A DNA stretch of 64,000 nt, from NCBI RefSeq assembly GCF_030056735.1, contig NZ_JASHKN010000017.1:24558-88557 (forward strand), in the 5' to 3' direction. The stretch comes from Rhodococcus sp. IEGM 1409 (lineage in GTDB: Bacteria > Actinomycetota > Actinomycetes > Mycobacteriales > Mycobacteriaceae). A program made the translations under genes and the position numbers. This document shows, in pieces, positions 52,319-60,657 of this stretch (its first letter is position 1; each line of letters opens with the position of its first letter). The notes beneath the pieces are model-generated. The model was not told where the DNA came from. It made no database searches and was given only the letters and a program-made list of their open reading frames with translations.

Positions 52319-53554
52319 ATGACAACATCTGTGTCACATTCGCCACGGTTCGTTCCTTCCAGCGGGGAGTCCTGGCGTTCGCCGTGGGCAATGTACGACG
52401 CATTGCGCGAGAACGACCCTGTTCACAATGTTGTGCCGGAGGCTGCGCCGCAGGACGACTACTGGGTGCTCACCCGTCACGGAGACGTCTACAACGCTGC
52501 CCGCGATTACGAGACATATTCGTCGGCAAAGGGATTGACCACTGTCTACGGTGAACTCGAGCAGATCGGGATGCAGGACAATCCGCCGTTCGTGATGCAG
52601 GATCCGCCCGCGCAGTCGGAGTTTCGGCGCATGGTGTCGAAGGGATTCACCCCGCGTCAGGTATCGGCAGTCGAGCCGATGGTCCGCGAATTTGTCGTCG
52701 AGCGTATCGAAGCGTTGAAAGCGCGTGGCAGCGGCGACCTCGTCGTCGAGCTCTTCAAGCCGTTGCCGTCGATGGTTGTCGCGCACTATCTGGGCGTGCC
52801 GGAAGCGGACCGTGATCAGTTCGACGGCTGGACCGAGGCCATTGTTGCCGCCAACTCGGCCGGTGGTGTGGCCGCAGCAGCGACGACGGCGCAGGCCGCC
52901 ACCGGTGAGTTGATGATGTACTTCGCGTCGCTGATCGAACGCCGCAAGGTCGAACCAGGTGACGACACGATTTCGCATCTACTCGCCGCAGGGCTCGGTG
53001 AAGAAGGCGACATGTCCGGCCTGCTGTCGATTCTCGGCTTCGCCTTCACCATGGTGGCCGGGGGAAACGACACGACAACAGGAATGTTGGGCGGCTCGGT
53101 GGCGATGCTGACCGAACGCCTCGACCAGCGTCAGATCCTGGTGGACGGTCCGGCATTGATTACCGACGCAGTCGATGAACTGCTTCGACTCACCTCGCCG
53201 GTCCAAGGTCTGGCACGCACCACGACGCGCGATGTGGCCTTGGGTGGCAAAGTGATTCCGGCGGGACGTAAAGTTCTGCTCATGTACGGTGCGGCCAATC
53301 GTGATCCTGAAAAGTACGGACCCGACGCGGCGGAGTTGGACGTCTTGCGTCGACCGCAGAAGATTCTCACCTTCAGTCACGGAGCCCACCATTGTCTGGG
53401 AGCATCGGCAGCTCGAATGCAGGCACGAGTTGCGTTGGAAGAGTTGCTTTCCCGGATTCCTGACTTCCATGTCGACATCGACGCGATGCAATACGCGCCG
53501 GGCAACTACGTGCGCCGTCCACTCACGGCTCCGATGTCGGTGACTCGGCCGTGA
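52319..53554 (+). CDS. cytochrome P450
   Basis: A 411-residue bacterial P450 monooxygenase. The heme-binding loop FSHGAHHCLGASAAR places the thiolate ligand at Cys359; the I-helix oxygen-binding motif is AGGNDTTTG, and the ExxR pair is in DELLRL. It needs separate ferredoxin and reductase, not encoded nearby. The ATG at 52319 follows an operator-promoter directly and lacks a ribosome site, consistent with leaderless translation. A TetR gene overlaps its stop (GTGA), so the pair is one operon. The substrate is unknown. Bulky hydrophobic acids or steroids are common in related actinobacterial P450s. Confidence 0.93.
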   Translation: MTTSVSHSPRFVPSSGESWRSPWAMYDALRENDPVHNVVPEAAPQDDYWVLTRHGDVYNAARDYETYSSAKGLTTVYGELEQIGMQDNPPFVMQDPPAQSEFRRMVSKGFTPRQVSAVEPMVREFVVERIEALKARGSGDLVVELFKPLPSMVVAHYLGVPEADRDQFDGWTEAIVAANSAGGVAAAATTAQAATGELMMYFASLIERRKVEPGDDTISHLLAAGLGEEGDMSGLLSILGFAFTMVAGGNDTTTGMLGGSVAMLTERLDQRQILVDGPALITDAVDELLRLTSPVQGLARTTTRDVALGGKVIPAGRKVLLMYGAANRDPEKYGPDAAELDVLRRPQKILTFSHGAHHCLGASAARMQARVALEELLSRIPDFHVDIDAMQYAPGNYVRRPLTAPMSVTRP

Positions 53555-54114
53555 GCAACGACTGGCTCGGTGAGGGTCGTGCCTTGGCTGCAGCCGAGAA
53601 GATCCTCGACAGCGCGGCACAATTGTTCGTCGAGAAAGGCGTCAACGCCGTCGGTATGGCGGAGATAGCCTCTGCTGCAGGATGTTCCCGGGCCACCTTG
53701 TATCGGTACTTCGAGAATCGGCAGGCTCTTCACATCGCATTCGTTCACCGCGAAGCTCGCAGGCTGGGAACTGCGATCGCGGAATCGGTAGCGACCATCG
53801 ATGATCCGAGCGAACGTCTCGAAACGGCGATGCTCACTGCAGTGTCCGCGGTGCGCAGCACTCCGACGTTGGCTGCATGGTTCACTCCGGGTGATGCGAG
53901 TCTTGCAGGTGAACTTGCCAATTCATCCGACGTAATCAACGGACTGGGCGTCGCGATGCTCGGTGAACTCGGAGCAGGCACAGCGTCGCGGGCACGCTGG
54001 ATCGTGCGAGTGATCCTCTCGCTACTCATGGTGCCGGGGGCGGACGAGAACGACGAGCGGACGTTGGTGCGTGAGTTCGTCGCTGCGCTGTTGATCGCTG
54101 GAAGGACCGCCTGA
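53551..54114 (+). CDS. TetR regulator co-transcribed with the P450
   Basis: A 187-residue TetR-family protein. The helix-turn-helix (about residues 35-60) is GMAEIASAAGCSRATLYRYFENRQAL. GTG at 53551 overlaps the P450 stop in GTGA, so translation is coupled. The perfect inverted repeat at the P450 promoter is the obvious operator, making a self-controlled repressor-enzyme operon. The effector is presumably the P450 substrate or product. Confidence 0.9.
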   Translation: MSNDWLGEGRALAAAEKILDSAAQLFVEKGVNAVGMAEIASAAGCSRATLYRYFENRQALHIAFVHREARRLGTAIAESVATIDDPSERLETAMLTAVSAVRSTPTLAAWFTPGDASLAGELANSSDVINGLGVAMLGELGAGTASRARWIVRVILSLLMVPGADENDERTLVREFVAALLIAGRTA

Positions 54115-54232
54115 TCATCCCTTCCGGGTGATACGCGAGGGTTGCGTGGGGATCGAGGACAATTCCGCTCCTCTTCCATCGATACGTGGCTCGGCAAACG
54201 TCCACCCCGAAACGCGAAGCTGACCTGGACGG

Positions 54233-54853
54233 TCACTCGAAACGGGAGGGATCTCCGGCTCCGACGCGCACGATCTCGGGAGCACCGGACGAATAGTCGA
54301 CCACCGTGGTGGGTTCGGTACCGCAGTCGCCCGAGTCGATGACCGCGTCGAGCTGGTGGTCGAGTTCTTCCTTGATCTGCCAGCCGTCCGTCATCGGCTC
54401 CTCGGCGCCGGGCAGCAGAAGGGTGCTGGAGAGGATCGGCTCACCCAACTCCTGCAGGAGCGCACGCACTACCGGGTGGCTGGGGATGCGCACCCCGACG
54501 GTCTTCTTCTTGGCGTGTGCCAGCCGCCGCGGAACTTCCTTCGTGGCGGGAAGGATGAACGTGTATTGGCCCGGGGTGGCCGCTTTCACCGCGCGGAACG
54601 CCGAGTTGGTGACGTGGACGAAGTGCCCGAGCTGCGCGAAGTCGGCACAGACGAGCGTGAAGTGGTGATCCGACCGCAGATGACGGATCTCGCGGATTCG
54701 ATCGGTGCCCGAGTGATTGTCCATTCGGGCGCCCAAGGCGTAGCAGGAATCGGTGGGGTAGGCGATGACCGCGTCGTTGCGCAGCATTTCGACGATCTGG
54801 CTGATCGCGCGCGGCTGCGGGTTTTCGGGATGTACGTCGAAGTATCGGGCCAT
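54233..54853 (-). CDS. Sua5/YciO/YrdC family protein
   Basis: A 206-residue YrdC-fold protein of the YciO/Sua5-like group. It has AYPTDSCYALGARMDNHSGTDRIREIR near the N-terminus, PGQYTFILPATKEVPRR at mid-length, and VGVRIPSHPVVRALLQELGEPILSSTLL near the C-terminal part, the usual L-threonylcarbamoyl-AMP fold. YciO members are distinct from TsaC and have weaker or no activity, so the tRNA t6A role is uncertain. ATG at 54853; a TTG directly before is possible. It is minus strand and downstream of the MerR gene by 26 bp. Confidence 0.88.
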   Translation of the reverse strand: MARYFDVHPENPQPRAISQIVEMLRNDAVIAYPTDSCYALGARMDNHSGTDRIREIRHLRSDHHFTLVCADFAQLGHFVHVTNSAFRAVKAATPGQYTFILPATKEVPRRLAHAKKKTVGVRIPSHPVVRALLQELGEPILSSTLLLPGAEEPMTDGWQIKEELDHQLDAVIDSGDCGTEPTTVVDYSSGAPEIVRVGAGDPSRFE

Positions 54854-54879
54854 CAACTCAGCTTAGTTCAGCCGGCAGA

Positions 54880-55305
54880 TCACGAATGCCGTTCACCGTT
54901 CAGACTGTGGTCGGCGAGCAATCCCGTCAGTTCTTCGGCGTAGGCGAGTTGCTTACGTAAGTGTATGCAGCTTTCTTCCGCTCGGGTATGGCAGGCAGTG
55001 ACGAATTCGGTTGCACCGGTTCGCCTTGACACGTTCGAAGCTTCGTCACCGAGCACTGCCAGAGAATCGAGGAGTTGTTTCATTTCTTCGAGACTGAATC
55101 CGAGCGGCTTCATTCGTCGGATAACCAGTAGCCGCTGGACGTCGGCCTCGGTGTACAGGCGGAAACCCCCCGCGCTCCGCTCGGACGGGGTCACCAGACC
55201 GACCTCGTCGTAATGACGGATCGTCTTGATCGACAGTTCGGTGCGCTCGGCAACCTGACCGATCTGCATGTTCTGCCCCTGGCCCGCATGTTCCGGCTCA
55301 GACAT
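54880..55305 (-). CDS. MerR family transcriptional regulator
   Basis: A 141-residue MerR-type regulator. The winged helix is clear: MQIGQVAERTELSIKTIRHYDEVGLVTPSERSAGGFRLYTEADVQRL, followed by a coiled-coil dimerisation helix. The C-terminus contains two Cys (ACHTRAEESC), but metal-binding architecture is not clear. ATG at 55305 with GGGAG upstream is chosen; an ATG at 55269 is possible. It is downstream of the SulP gene on the same strand and probably acts at the long dyad upstream of sulP. Confidence 0.9.
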   Translation of the reverse strand: MSEPEHAGQGQNMQIGQVAERTELSIKTIRHYDEVGLVTPSERSAGGFRLYTEADVQRLLVIRRMKPLGFSLEEMKQLLDSLAVLGDEASNVSRRTGATEFVTACHTRAEESCIHLRKQLAYAEELTGLLADHSLNGERHS

Positions 55306-55340
55306 CACTCCCACTTTCGTCGCGCTCGGCCTCCATCCTC

Positions 55341-56840
55341 TCAGTGACCGTCGCCCAGACGACCGGACAGGCGCAGATGGCGCTCGGCCGACGCACCGTC
55401 GAGGCCCACGATCTCGACCTTCTTGCCTCTGGCCGCGTACTTGGTGGTGATTGCGTCCAGGGTCGCGACGGTCGACGCGTCCCAGATATGAGACTCGGAG
55501 AGATCGATGACAACGTTCTTCGGGTCGCCGGCGTAGTCGAACTGGTAGATCAGATCGTTGCTCGATGCGAAGAACAACTCGCCTCGAACCGCATAGACAC
55601 GGGTGTCCTCGTCCGGATGCGCTACGTCGACAACCTCGGTGAGGTGCGCGACGCGGCGGGCGAAGATCACCATCGCGGTGATCACTCCGACGATCACGCC
55701 GTAGGCAAGATTATGGGTCGCGACAGTGACGGACACCGTGACCAGCATGACCACTGTTTCGCCGATCGGCATGCGGCGCAGTGTCTTCGGATTGATGCTG
55801 TGCCAATCGAAAGTGCCGACCGAGACCATGATCATGACGGCCACCAATGCGGCCATCGGAATCAACGCCACGACATCGCCCAGGCCGACCACGAGTATCA
55901 GCAGGAACACGCCTGCAAGGAAGGTCGAGATCCGAGTGCGAGCGCCGGAGACCTTCACGTTGATCATGGTCTGGCCGATCATCGCACACCCTCCCATGCC
56001 TCCGAAGAAGCCGGTGACGATGTTCGCGACGCCTTGGCCCCACCCTTCTCGGGTCTTGTTCGAGTGGGTATCCGTGACGTCGTCGACGAGCTTGGCCGTC
56101 ATCAACGATTCGAGGAGTCCGACGAGCGCCATGGCCAATGCGTACGGAGCAATGATCGACAGTGTGTGCATTTCCAGAGGGACGTCGGGGAACAGTAGCG
56201 TCGGCAGGCTCGACGGAAGTTCGCCCTCGTCGCCGACGTCGGGAACGTCGAAAGCGAAAACGACTGTGGCGGCGGTCAGTAGCACGATTGCCACCAGTGG
56301 AGCCGGGACCGCGTTCGTCAGTTTCGGCAAGAACACGAGGATCAGGAGGGCGACGGCCAGGAGTGGGTAGACGAGCCACGGAACATCGATCAGGTGGGGG
56401 ATTTGGGCGATGAAGATCAAGATGGCCAGTGCGTTGACGAATCCCACCATGACGCTGCGCGGGATGAAGCGCATCAACTTTGCGACGCCGAGGAGGCTCA
56501 ACACGATCTGGAGGAGGCCGGCCAGGAGGACTGTCGCGATCAGGTAGTCGATTCCGTACTCGCGCGTGAGCGGAGCGACGACCAGTGCGACGGCGCCAGT
56601 GGCCGCGGAGATCATGGCAGGTCGTCCGCCGACGACGGCGATGGTCACAGCCATCGTGAACGACGCGAACAGTCCCACCCGCGGATCCACACCGGCGATG
56701 ATCGAGAACGAGATCGCTTCGGGGATCAATGCCAATGCCACGACCAGTCCGGCCAACACTTCGGTTTTGAGTCGGCGAGGTGACCGAAGCGCGGCCCTTA
56801 CCGAGTTGTCGTTGGTGGATGAAGCGGTGGTTACTGCCAT
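55341..56840 (-). CDS. SulP family anion transporter with STAS domain
   Basis: A 499-residue SLC26/SulP transporter. It has about twelve helices including the family motif in AGLVVALALIPEAISFSIIAGVDP and a C-terminal STAS domain (from about 400; VIDLSESHIWDASTVATLDAI). Substrates of this family are sulfate, bicarbonate or dicarboxylates; the sequence does not decide. Start ATG at 56840. A 10-6-10 bp dyad lies 28 bp upstream, and a MerR gene follows 35 bp after its stop, so SulP and MerR are likely one self-regulated operon. Confidence 0.93.
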   Translation of the reverse strand: MAVTTASSTNDNSVRAALRSPRRLKTEVLAGLVVALALIPEAISFSIIAGVDPRVGLFASFTMAVTIAVVGGRPAMISAATGAVALVVAPLTREYGIDYLIATVLLAGLLQIVLSLLGVAKLMRFIPRSVMVGFVNALAILIFIAQIPHLIDVPWLVYPLLAVALLILVFLPKLTNAVPAPLVAIVLLTAATVVFAFDVPDVGDEGELPSSLPTLLFPDVPLEMHTLSIIAPYALAMALVGLLESLMTAKLVDDVTDTHSNKTREGWGQGVANIVTGFFGGMGGCAMIGQTMINVKVSGARTRISTFLAGVFLLILVVGLGDVVALIPMAALVAVMIMVSVGTFDWHSINPKTLRRMPIGETVVMLVTVSVTVATHNLAYGVIVGVITAMVIFARRVAHLTEVVDVAHPDEDTRVYAVRGELFFASSNDLIYQFDYAGDPKNVVIDLSESHIWDASTVATLDAITTKYAARGKKVEIVGLDGASAERHLRLSGRLGDGH

Positions 56841-56867
56841 GAGATTCCGTCCTGACGAGGTTCTCAG

Positions 56868-56893
56868 ACTCTACCCTCCCGTAAGGGTAGAGT
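56868..56893. promoter_or_regulatory. MerR-type operator upstream of sulP
   Basis: Arms ACTCTACCCT (56868-56877) and AGGGTAGAGT (56884-56893) form a perfect 10-bp inverted repeat with a 6-nt spacer, the geometry of MerR operators. It is 28 bp upstream of the SulP start, and the MerR gene is in the same operon. Confidence 0.75.
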
Positions 56894-57124
56894 GTGGACG
56901 GAAATTTGGCGGTGATGCGAATGGACGTCGAATTCTATTTCGCTGCAATGAATCTCGATTGTTTCGATTGGCCAGGAGTTACAGTTCGGCAGCAAACGTC
57001 AAACAGGTTGTTCCGAGAGGACGGGTTCACTCGGAGGCTGAGTCATCTCGGCAGGCTGGGAACGTCGACGTTTCGGCTCGAAATACGGGTGTGTGATCGA
57101 ATGCTGGAGTGACAGGTTCGAATC

Positions 57125-57763
57125 GTGCCGAGTAGCCGAAACGCCGGCGTTCCCTATTTTTCGCAATGGGAGTCTCCTGAGCTTGTCGACGACATTCTGT
57201 CGGGCCGGATCCGAACGGAAGACGATCCGGCCTGGTCTGCATCCGGCGCAAGTACTCCGGAGGACTACGCATTTTGGTCGTGGCGTGGATGCGGGATCGC
57301 CTGCCTTCGAATGATATTGGCGCATTCTGGAGTCGCGCCGCCACCGGCAATGATCCTCATGCGTGAACTGGAAACTGCGGGTGCATACCGGCGAGACGGT
57401 GATCGGGTTGCCGGAATGATCTACCAGCCGTTCGTCGACTACCTCTCGACACAATCATGGGGCCTCGAGGCAACTTCCGTCGCTCCACTACCTTTGGATC
57501 AACTCAGCGATCACATGACCGCACCGGACAGTTTCGCCATGGTGTCCGTGCATGCTTCGATTCGTGATGCGGAATCGGGTACGCCCCCGCCGAGTCGGAT
57601 CGGCGGTCACCTCGTTCTGGTCACCGATTGCACCGACGAAGGCGTGACGTTTCACAACCCCTCCGGTAGGACGAAGGAAACGCAATCCGGTGTATCGATG
57701 GGATGGGAGACGTTCGATCGGTATTTCGCGGAGCGCGGGATACTTCTGACCGCGCATGGATGA
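57125..57763 (+). CDS. C39-like cysteine peptidase-fold protein
   Basis: A 212-residue protein of the papain-like C39 (Peptidase_C39_2) type. The putative nucleophile Cys is in WRGCGIACLRMIL near residue 56-60, and the histidine in GGHLVLVTD near 160, with Asp nearby in NPSGRTKET/TD. There is no signal peptide or transporter domain, unlike bacteriocin-processing C39 enzymes, so it is cytoplasmic. Gene has GTG start at 57125 with a weak ribosome site. Its role and whether it is active are unknown. Confidence 0.75.
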   Translation: MPSSRNAGVPYFSQWESPELVDDILSGRIRTEDDPAWSASGASTPEDYAFWSWRGCGIACLRMILAHSGVAPPPAMILMRELETAGAYRRDGDRVAGMIYQPFVDYLSTQSWGLEATSVAPLPLDQLSDHMTAPDSFAMVSVHASIRDAESGTPPPSRIGGHLVLVTDCTDEGVTFHNPSGRTKETQSGVSMGWETFDRYFAERGILLTAHG

Positions 57764-58068
57764 GGTCGAGGGTCTCGAACGCTCGGCACGCCGATGTCGT
57801 CGTTCGTCTCGAGTTTCCGACCACTCGTCGCATCAGTCCATGACCAGGGACTTTAGCCCTCGGTAATTACCTACCACTCGGTATATTCTGTCAAGGGACG
57901 GACTTCGTGAACCGATGTGAGTTGGCTCCGGGGGACGTGCCGGCCTCGCAGGACCGCCCGCAAAGTCAGCCCGGTGAGGCCACCAGAAGTTCGCGCATTT
58001 CGACAGATTGCCGCTGGGTCCGTCCGCTACGAGGGGAGCGGACGTACCTGACGGTACGAGAGAGTGCC
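57764..58068. other. 305-bp intergenic region with palindromic sites
   Basis: It contains a perfect palindrome GGTAATTACC (57862-57871) directly followed by TACCACTCGGTA (57872-57883), with CTCGGTA repeated 18 bp apart, and CGTACCTGACGGTACG (58043-58058) just before the next gene. Together these look like regulatory sites. An open frame from 57907 lacks coding character. Confidence 0.45.
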
Positions 58069-58239
58069 ATGCCTGAACGTGGTCAAAGCAAAGTAGACGC
58101 GGGGATCATCGCCGCTGTCGCGGTCATTACCGGTGTGTTCGTCGCCGTGACCGGTCACGGTCTGGTTGCAGCGCTGGCCACCGTGTTGGGCCTCGCGCTC
58201 GGAATGGCGATTGTGCGGTATCTGATCAAGGGTCGCTGA
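58069..58239 (+). CDS. 56-residue small membrane protein
   Basis: A 56-residue protein: MPERGQSKVDAG, then two closely spaced hydrophobic segments (about residues 12-28 and 30-48; IIAAVAVITGVFVAVTG and LVAALATVLGLALGMAI) ending in VRYLIKGR. ATG at 58069 follows GAGAG. An in-frame GTG at 57907 would give 110 residues, but the extra N-terminus is atypical. The function is unknown. Palindromic sites lie upstream. Confidence 0.6.
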   Translation: MPERGQSKVDAGIIAAVAVITGVFVAVTGHGLVAALATVLGLALGMAIVRYLIKGR

Positions 58240-58281
58240 TCAAAGGTCTCTGATAAATGGCCGCTGATCACTGCGAAAGTC

Positions 58282-59028
58282 TCAGCAGGTCGCGAGAATG
58301 TCGGCGATAGTGTCGTGTTCGGCTTGGGTGACCCACAAACCGTATGCCGCTTTGACTTCCACTTGAGCAGTCACGTACTGGCAGCGGTAGGCCTTGTTGG
58401 GTGGCAGCCACGACGCTGCGTCGGAATCTGACTTCTTCTGGTTTGTGGGTCCGTCGACAGCGCGCAGGTTTCGAGGGTCGTTGGCGAGATTGGTTCGCGT
58501 CTGCGTATCGAGCTGCTGTGCGCCCTTCTGCCAGGCGTCCGAGAGTGCGACAACATGGTCGATCTGGACTGCAGAAGACGTGTCCTGGCCGCGGGTGAAC
58601 GCGATGGTCTTGTTCGTGTACGGGTCACGGAGCGTGCCGGTTTGGACCGAGCAGCTTTTGGAGCCGTCCTTGAATGTCAGGTCGGTGAGGTCGCGGCGCA
58701 GGATGTCGTTGCGCGTATCGCAGCCGTTGTGGCCGAACTCGACGGTGACGTCGTCCGTCCAGGCCGTACCGAACAGGGCGCGGTCGTATCCGGTCTTGGG
58801 TGCGCGTCCCTTGATCGGGATCTGCGCCAGCAGTTCAATTGCGGCGGACGACGGCGTCGAGGCGCCGGCCACTACCGTCGTCGTTACGCCGGATCCGATT
58901 CCTGAACCGAGAGAGGACGTTTCGGGTGCTGCGGCCTTCGAATTGGCGCAACCTCCCAGCACGATCACGGCAGCGATGCCGATGGTGACGCCGGTGATGC
59001 CGCGCCTGTGATGTGCCGTGCGTGCCAT
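58282..59028 (-). CDS. secreted HNH endonuclease-family lipoprotein (DUF1524-like)
   Basis: A 248-residue protein with signal peptide and lipobox (VLGGC), a Ser/Thr/Gly-rich linker, then an HNH-type nuclease domain. The motif SAVQIDHVVALSDAWQKGAQQL, with NLRAVDGPTNQKKSDSDAASWLPP after it, is typical of the GmrSD/DUF1524 group; the conserved Asp-His and Asn residues are there. Two cysteine pairs (GCD/KSC, YRC/ATC) suggest disulphides in an exported enzyme. Family members are widely found as extracytoplasmic proteins of actinobacteria and may degrade external DNA. ATG at 59028. Confidence 0.88.
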   Translation of the reverse strand: MARTAHHRRGITGVTIGIAAVIVLGGCANSKAAAPETSSLGSGIGSGVTTTVVAGASTPSSAAIELLAQIPIKGRAPKTGYDRALFGTAWTDDVTVEFGHNGCDTRNDILRRDLTDLTFKDGSKSCSVQTGTLRDPYTNKTIAFTRGQDTSSAVQIDHVVALSDAWQKGAQQLDTQTRTNLANDPRNLRAVDGPTNQKKSDSDAASWLPPNKAYRCQYVTAQVEVKAAYGLWVTQAEHDTIADILATC

Positions 59029-59106
59029 GTGCGAGAGTCCATTTCTTCGAGAGATGAACTACAAGTATGTCATTCACGACATTTCGGGCTGAACCGGCAC
59101 CTCCCG

Positions 59107-59472
59107 TCAGTTCGGTCGAAGTAGCCACCGCTTCACCGGGACCGAGACCAGAACTCGCGGTCCGTCGCTGGTTTCGTCCTCGGCGTCCCAGCCGTTGTAC
59201 TTCTTGCCGAAAAGTCGCAGGAGATCACCGAACTCGTCGACGTTGTGATGAATTGTTGCGAGACCCTGTGCGACCCACGGGTCGCGTGTGGAGCCGTCGA
59301 CCGCCAAAGAGACCCGAGGATCGTTCAGCAGGTTCCGAACCTTCCGATTCTTTTCGGCGCTCGGAATCCAGAATGTGTTCTGACGCAGCAAGAACCAGAC
59401 CGGAGTCGTGTGCGGTGAGCCGTCAGTTCGAAGAGTGGTCAACCACACGCAAGGAGTGTCCGCGATAGTCAC
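59107..59472 (-). CDS. PPOX-class F420-dependent oxidoreductase (split-barrel)
   Basis: A 121-residue split-barrel flavin/deazaflavin-binding protein. Its sequence has CVWLTTLRTDGSPHTTPVWFLL, then FWIPSAEKNRKVRNLLNDPRVSLAVDG, the Lys/Arg pattern of the PPOX-type F420 group. GTG at 59472 gives a usual short N-terminus; the open frame upstream to 59706 is antisense to the roadblock gene and terminator. It likely reduces small molecules with F420H2, or binds a flavin. It is alone. Confidence 0.82.
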   Translation of the reverse strand: MTIADTPCVWLTTLRTDGSPHTTPVWFLLRQNTFWIPSAEKNRKVRNLLNDPRVSLAVDGSTRDPWVAQGLATIHHNVDEFGDLLRLFGKKYNGWDAEDETSDGPRVLVSVPVKRWLLRPN

Positions 59473-59524
59473 CGTCTCAGTATCGGTGCCCGCACGTCGT
59501 ACACAAATCGATGATGCGGAACGA

Positions 59525-59566
59525 ACAAGGCCCGGGTATCGCCGTGCGGCGATCTCCGGGCCTTGT
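59525..59566 (-). terminator. nested-stem terminator after the roadblock gene
   Basis: An 11-bp outer stem (59525-59535 and 59556-59566, ACAAGGCCCGG) encloses a 7-bp inner stem (ATCGCCG/CGGCGAT) with a 2-nt turn. It lies 19 nt past the roadblock stop and before the divergent F420 gene start region. Confidence 0.75.
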
Positions 59567-59584
59567 CGGGGAGGGGTGGAAGCT

Positions 59585-60406
59585 TCAGATCTCGATCTTG
59601 GGGGTCTGTTCGCCCAGCTTGTGGCGAGCGAGTGCCAGGTTCGCACGTGCGCGGTCGAGGACGAGGTACACGAACAGAGTCGACAGTCCAGGGGTCTCGA
59701 GGACACGAATGAGGTGGTACTGGCCGCTCAGGGTGATCAGAATGTCTTCGAGAGTGTCGGTAATTCCCAAGTTACTCATCGTGCGGAGCTTTGCTCGCAC
59801 AACCTCGGAGTTGCCGGCTCCGGCGTACTCGAGGCTGAATGACGGGTTGCCGCTCATGCCGAGAACCATTCCGCTGTCGGCGTCGACGACGGCTACACCG
59901 CTGGCACCGTCGATGCGCATCAATTCGCCGAGGATTTTGTCGATGTTGCTCATTGCTTCTCCTTGGTTGGGCAGAGCCGCGCGGGGCGACTCCAGGTGAT
60001 GCTTCGGTGGTGAAGTCATCGGTACTTTTCGAGGTGGAATCGTTGGTTGCGGCGTCGGGAATGGGCCGGGCGGCAACTGTTCAGCTTGTGAGATTTGGGG
60101 ACTTGTCTCGTTATGCGCGGATGAGCGGTCGTTCGACGACTCGAATTCGTCGATGCGCTCTGCGGGAAGCCAGCCGTCTCTGGGGGGTGCGTTGAGCGGC
60201 CATCTCGTGTCTGTCTCGTAGTCCGGGACCGGCGGCTGGAGTTGCGGATACACCGGCGCGGTCAGCGGACGCTTGTACGGAATCGGCTGACCGCCCGCGT
60301 CGGCGACGTTCGCGAACCAGGCGGCGTACCCGAGATCGCTTCGATCGAGGTTTTGCCCGCGATCGTCGTCATCCTCCCGGGAGCCTCGTCGACGAAAAAG
60401 TCCCAC
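59585..60406 (-). CDS. roadblock/LC7 domain protein with long N-terminal extension
   Basis: The open frame encodes 273 residues. Residues about 152-273 are a complete roadblock/LC7 domain (MSNIDKILGELMRIDGASGVAVVDADSG...LARHKLGEQ), the fold of small GTPase regulators such as MglB and of actinobacterial conservon proteins. The first 150 residues are Pro-rich and mostly disordered (YAAWFANVADAGG, PPVPDYETDTRWPL) and start with MGLFRRRGS. At 59953 the in-frame ATG of the domain has a perfect AAGGAGA ribosome site 4 nt upstream, so a 122-residue form is probably made, alone or together with the long form. No small GTPase gene is adjacent. Confidence 0.75.
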   Translation of the reverse strand: MGLFRRRGSREDDDDRGQNLDRSDLGYAAWFANVADAGGQPIPYKRPLTAPVYPQLQPPVPDYETDTRWPLNAPPRDGWLPAERIDEFESSNDRSSAHNETSPQISQAEQLPPGPFPTPQPTIPPRKVPMTSPPKHHLESPRAALPNQGEAMSNIDKILGELMRIDGASGVAVVDADSGMVLGMSGNPSFSLEYAGAGNSEVVRAKLRTMSNLGITDTLEDILITLSGQYHLIRVLETPGLSTLFVYLVLDRARANLALARHKLGEQTPKIEI

Positions 60407-60657
60407 TCGTTCCAGCCCCTTAAAGACGAACTATTTCCGATCAGAGCGTTCAGGATGAACGCGGCAGACCGGACAATCCCACCCGTAGTTATTTTGCAGT
60501 TACGTCACCGTAGCATGGGTTCGCGAACGGGGCCTACAGTCCAATCCCGCAGTGGGGAGGGTGAGGCGCACGGATTCGACAGGCTGCTCGGTCGATTGTC
60601 GCTGATCGGCGACGCCGGTCCGTTCGAACGCCAGTCGCCCTCTGGCATCCTTGAGGG

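Noticed and set aside
56894..57112. 72-codon frame between SulP promoter and the C39-like gene
   Set aside because: No ribosome site and no recognisable feature; composition is not typical of the neighbouring genes. Could not be fully excluded.
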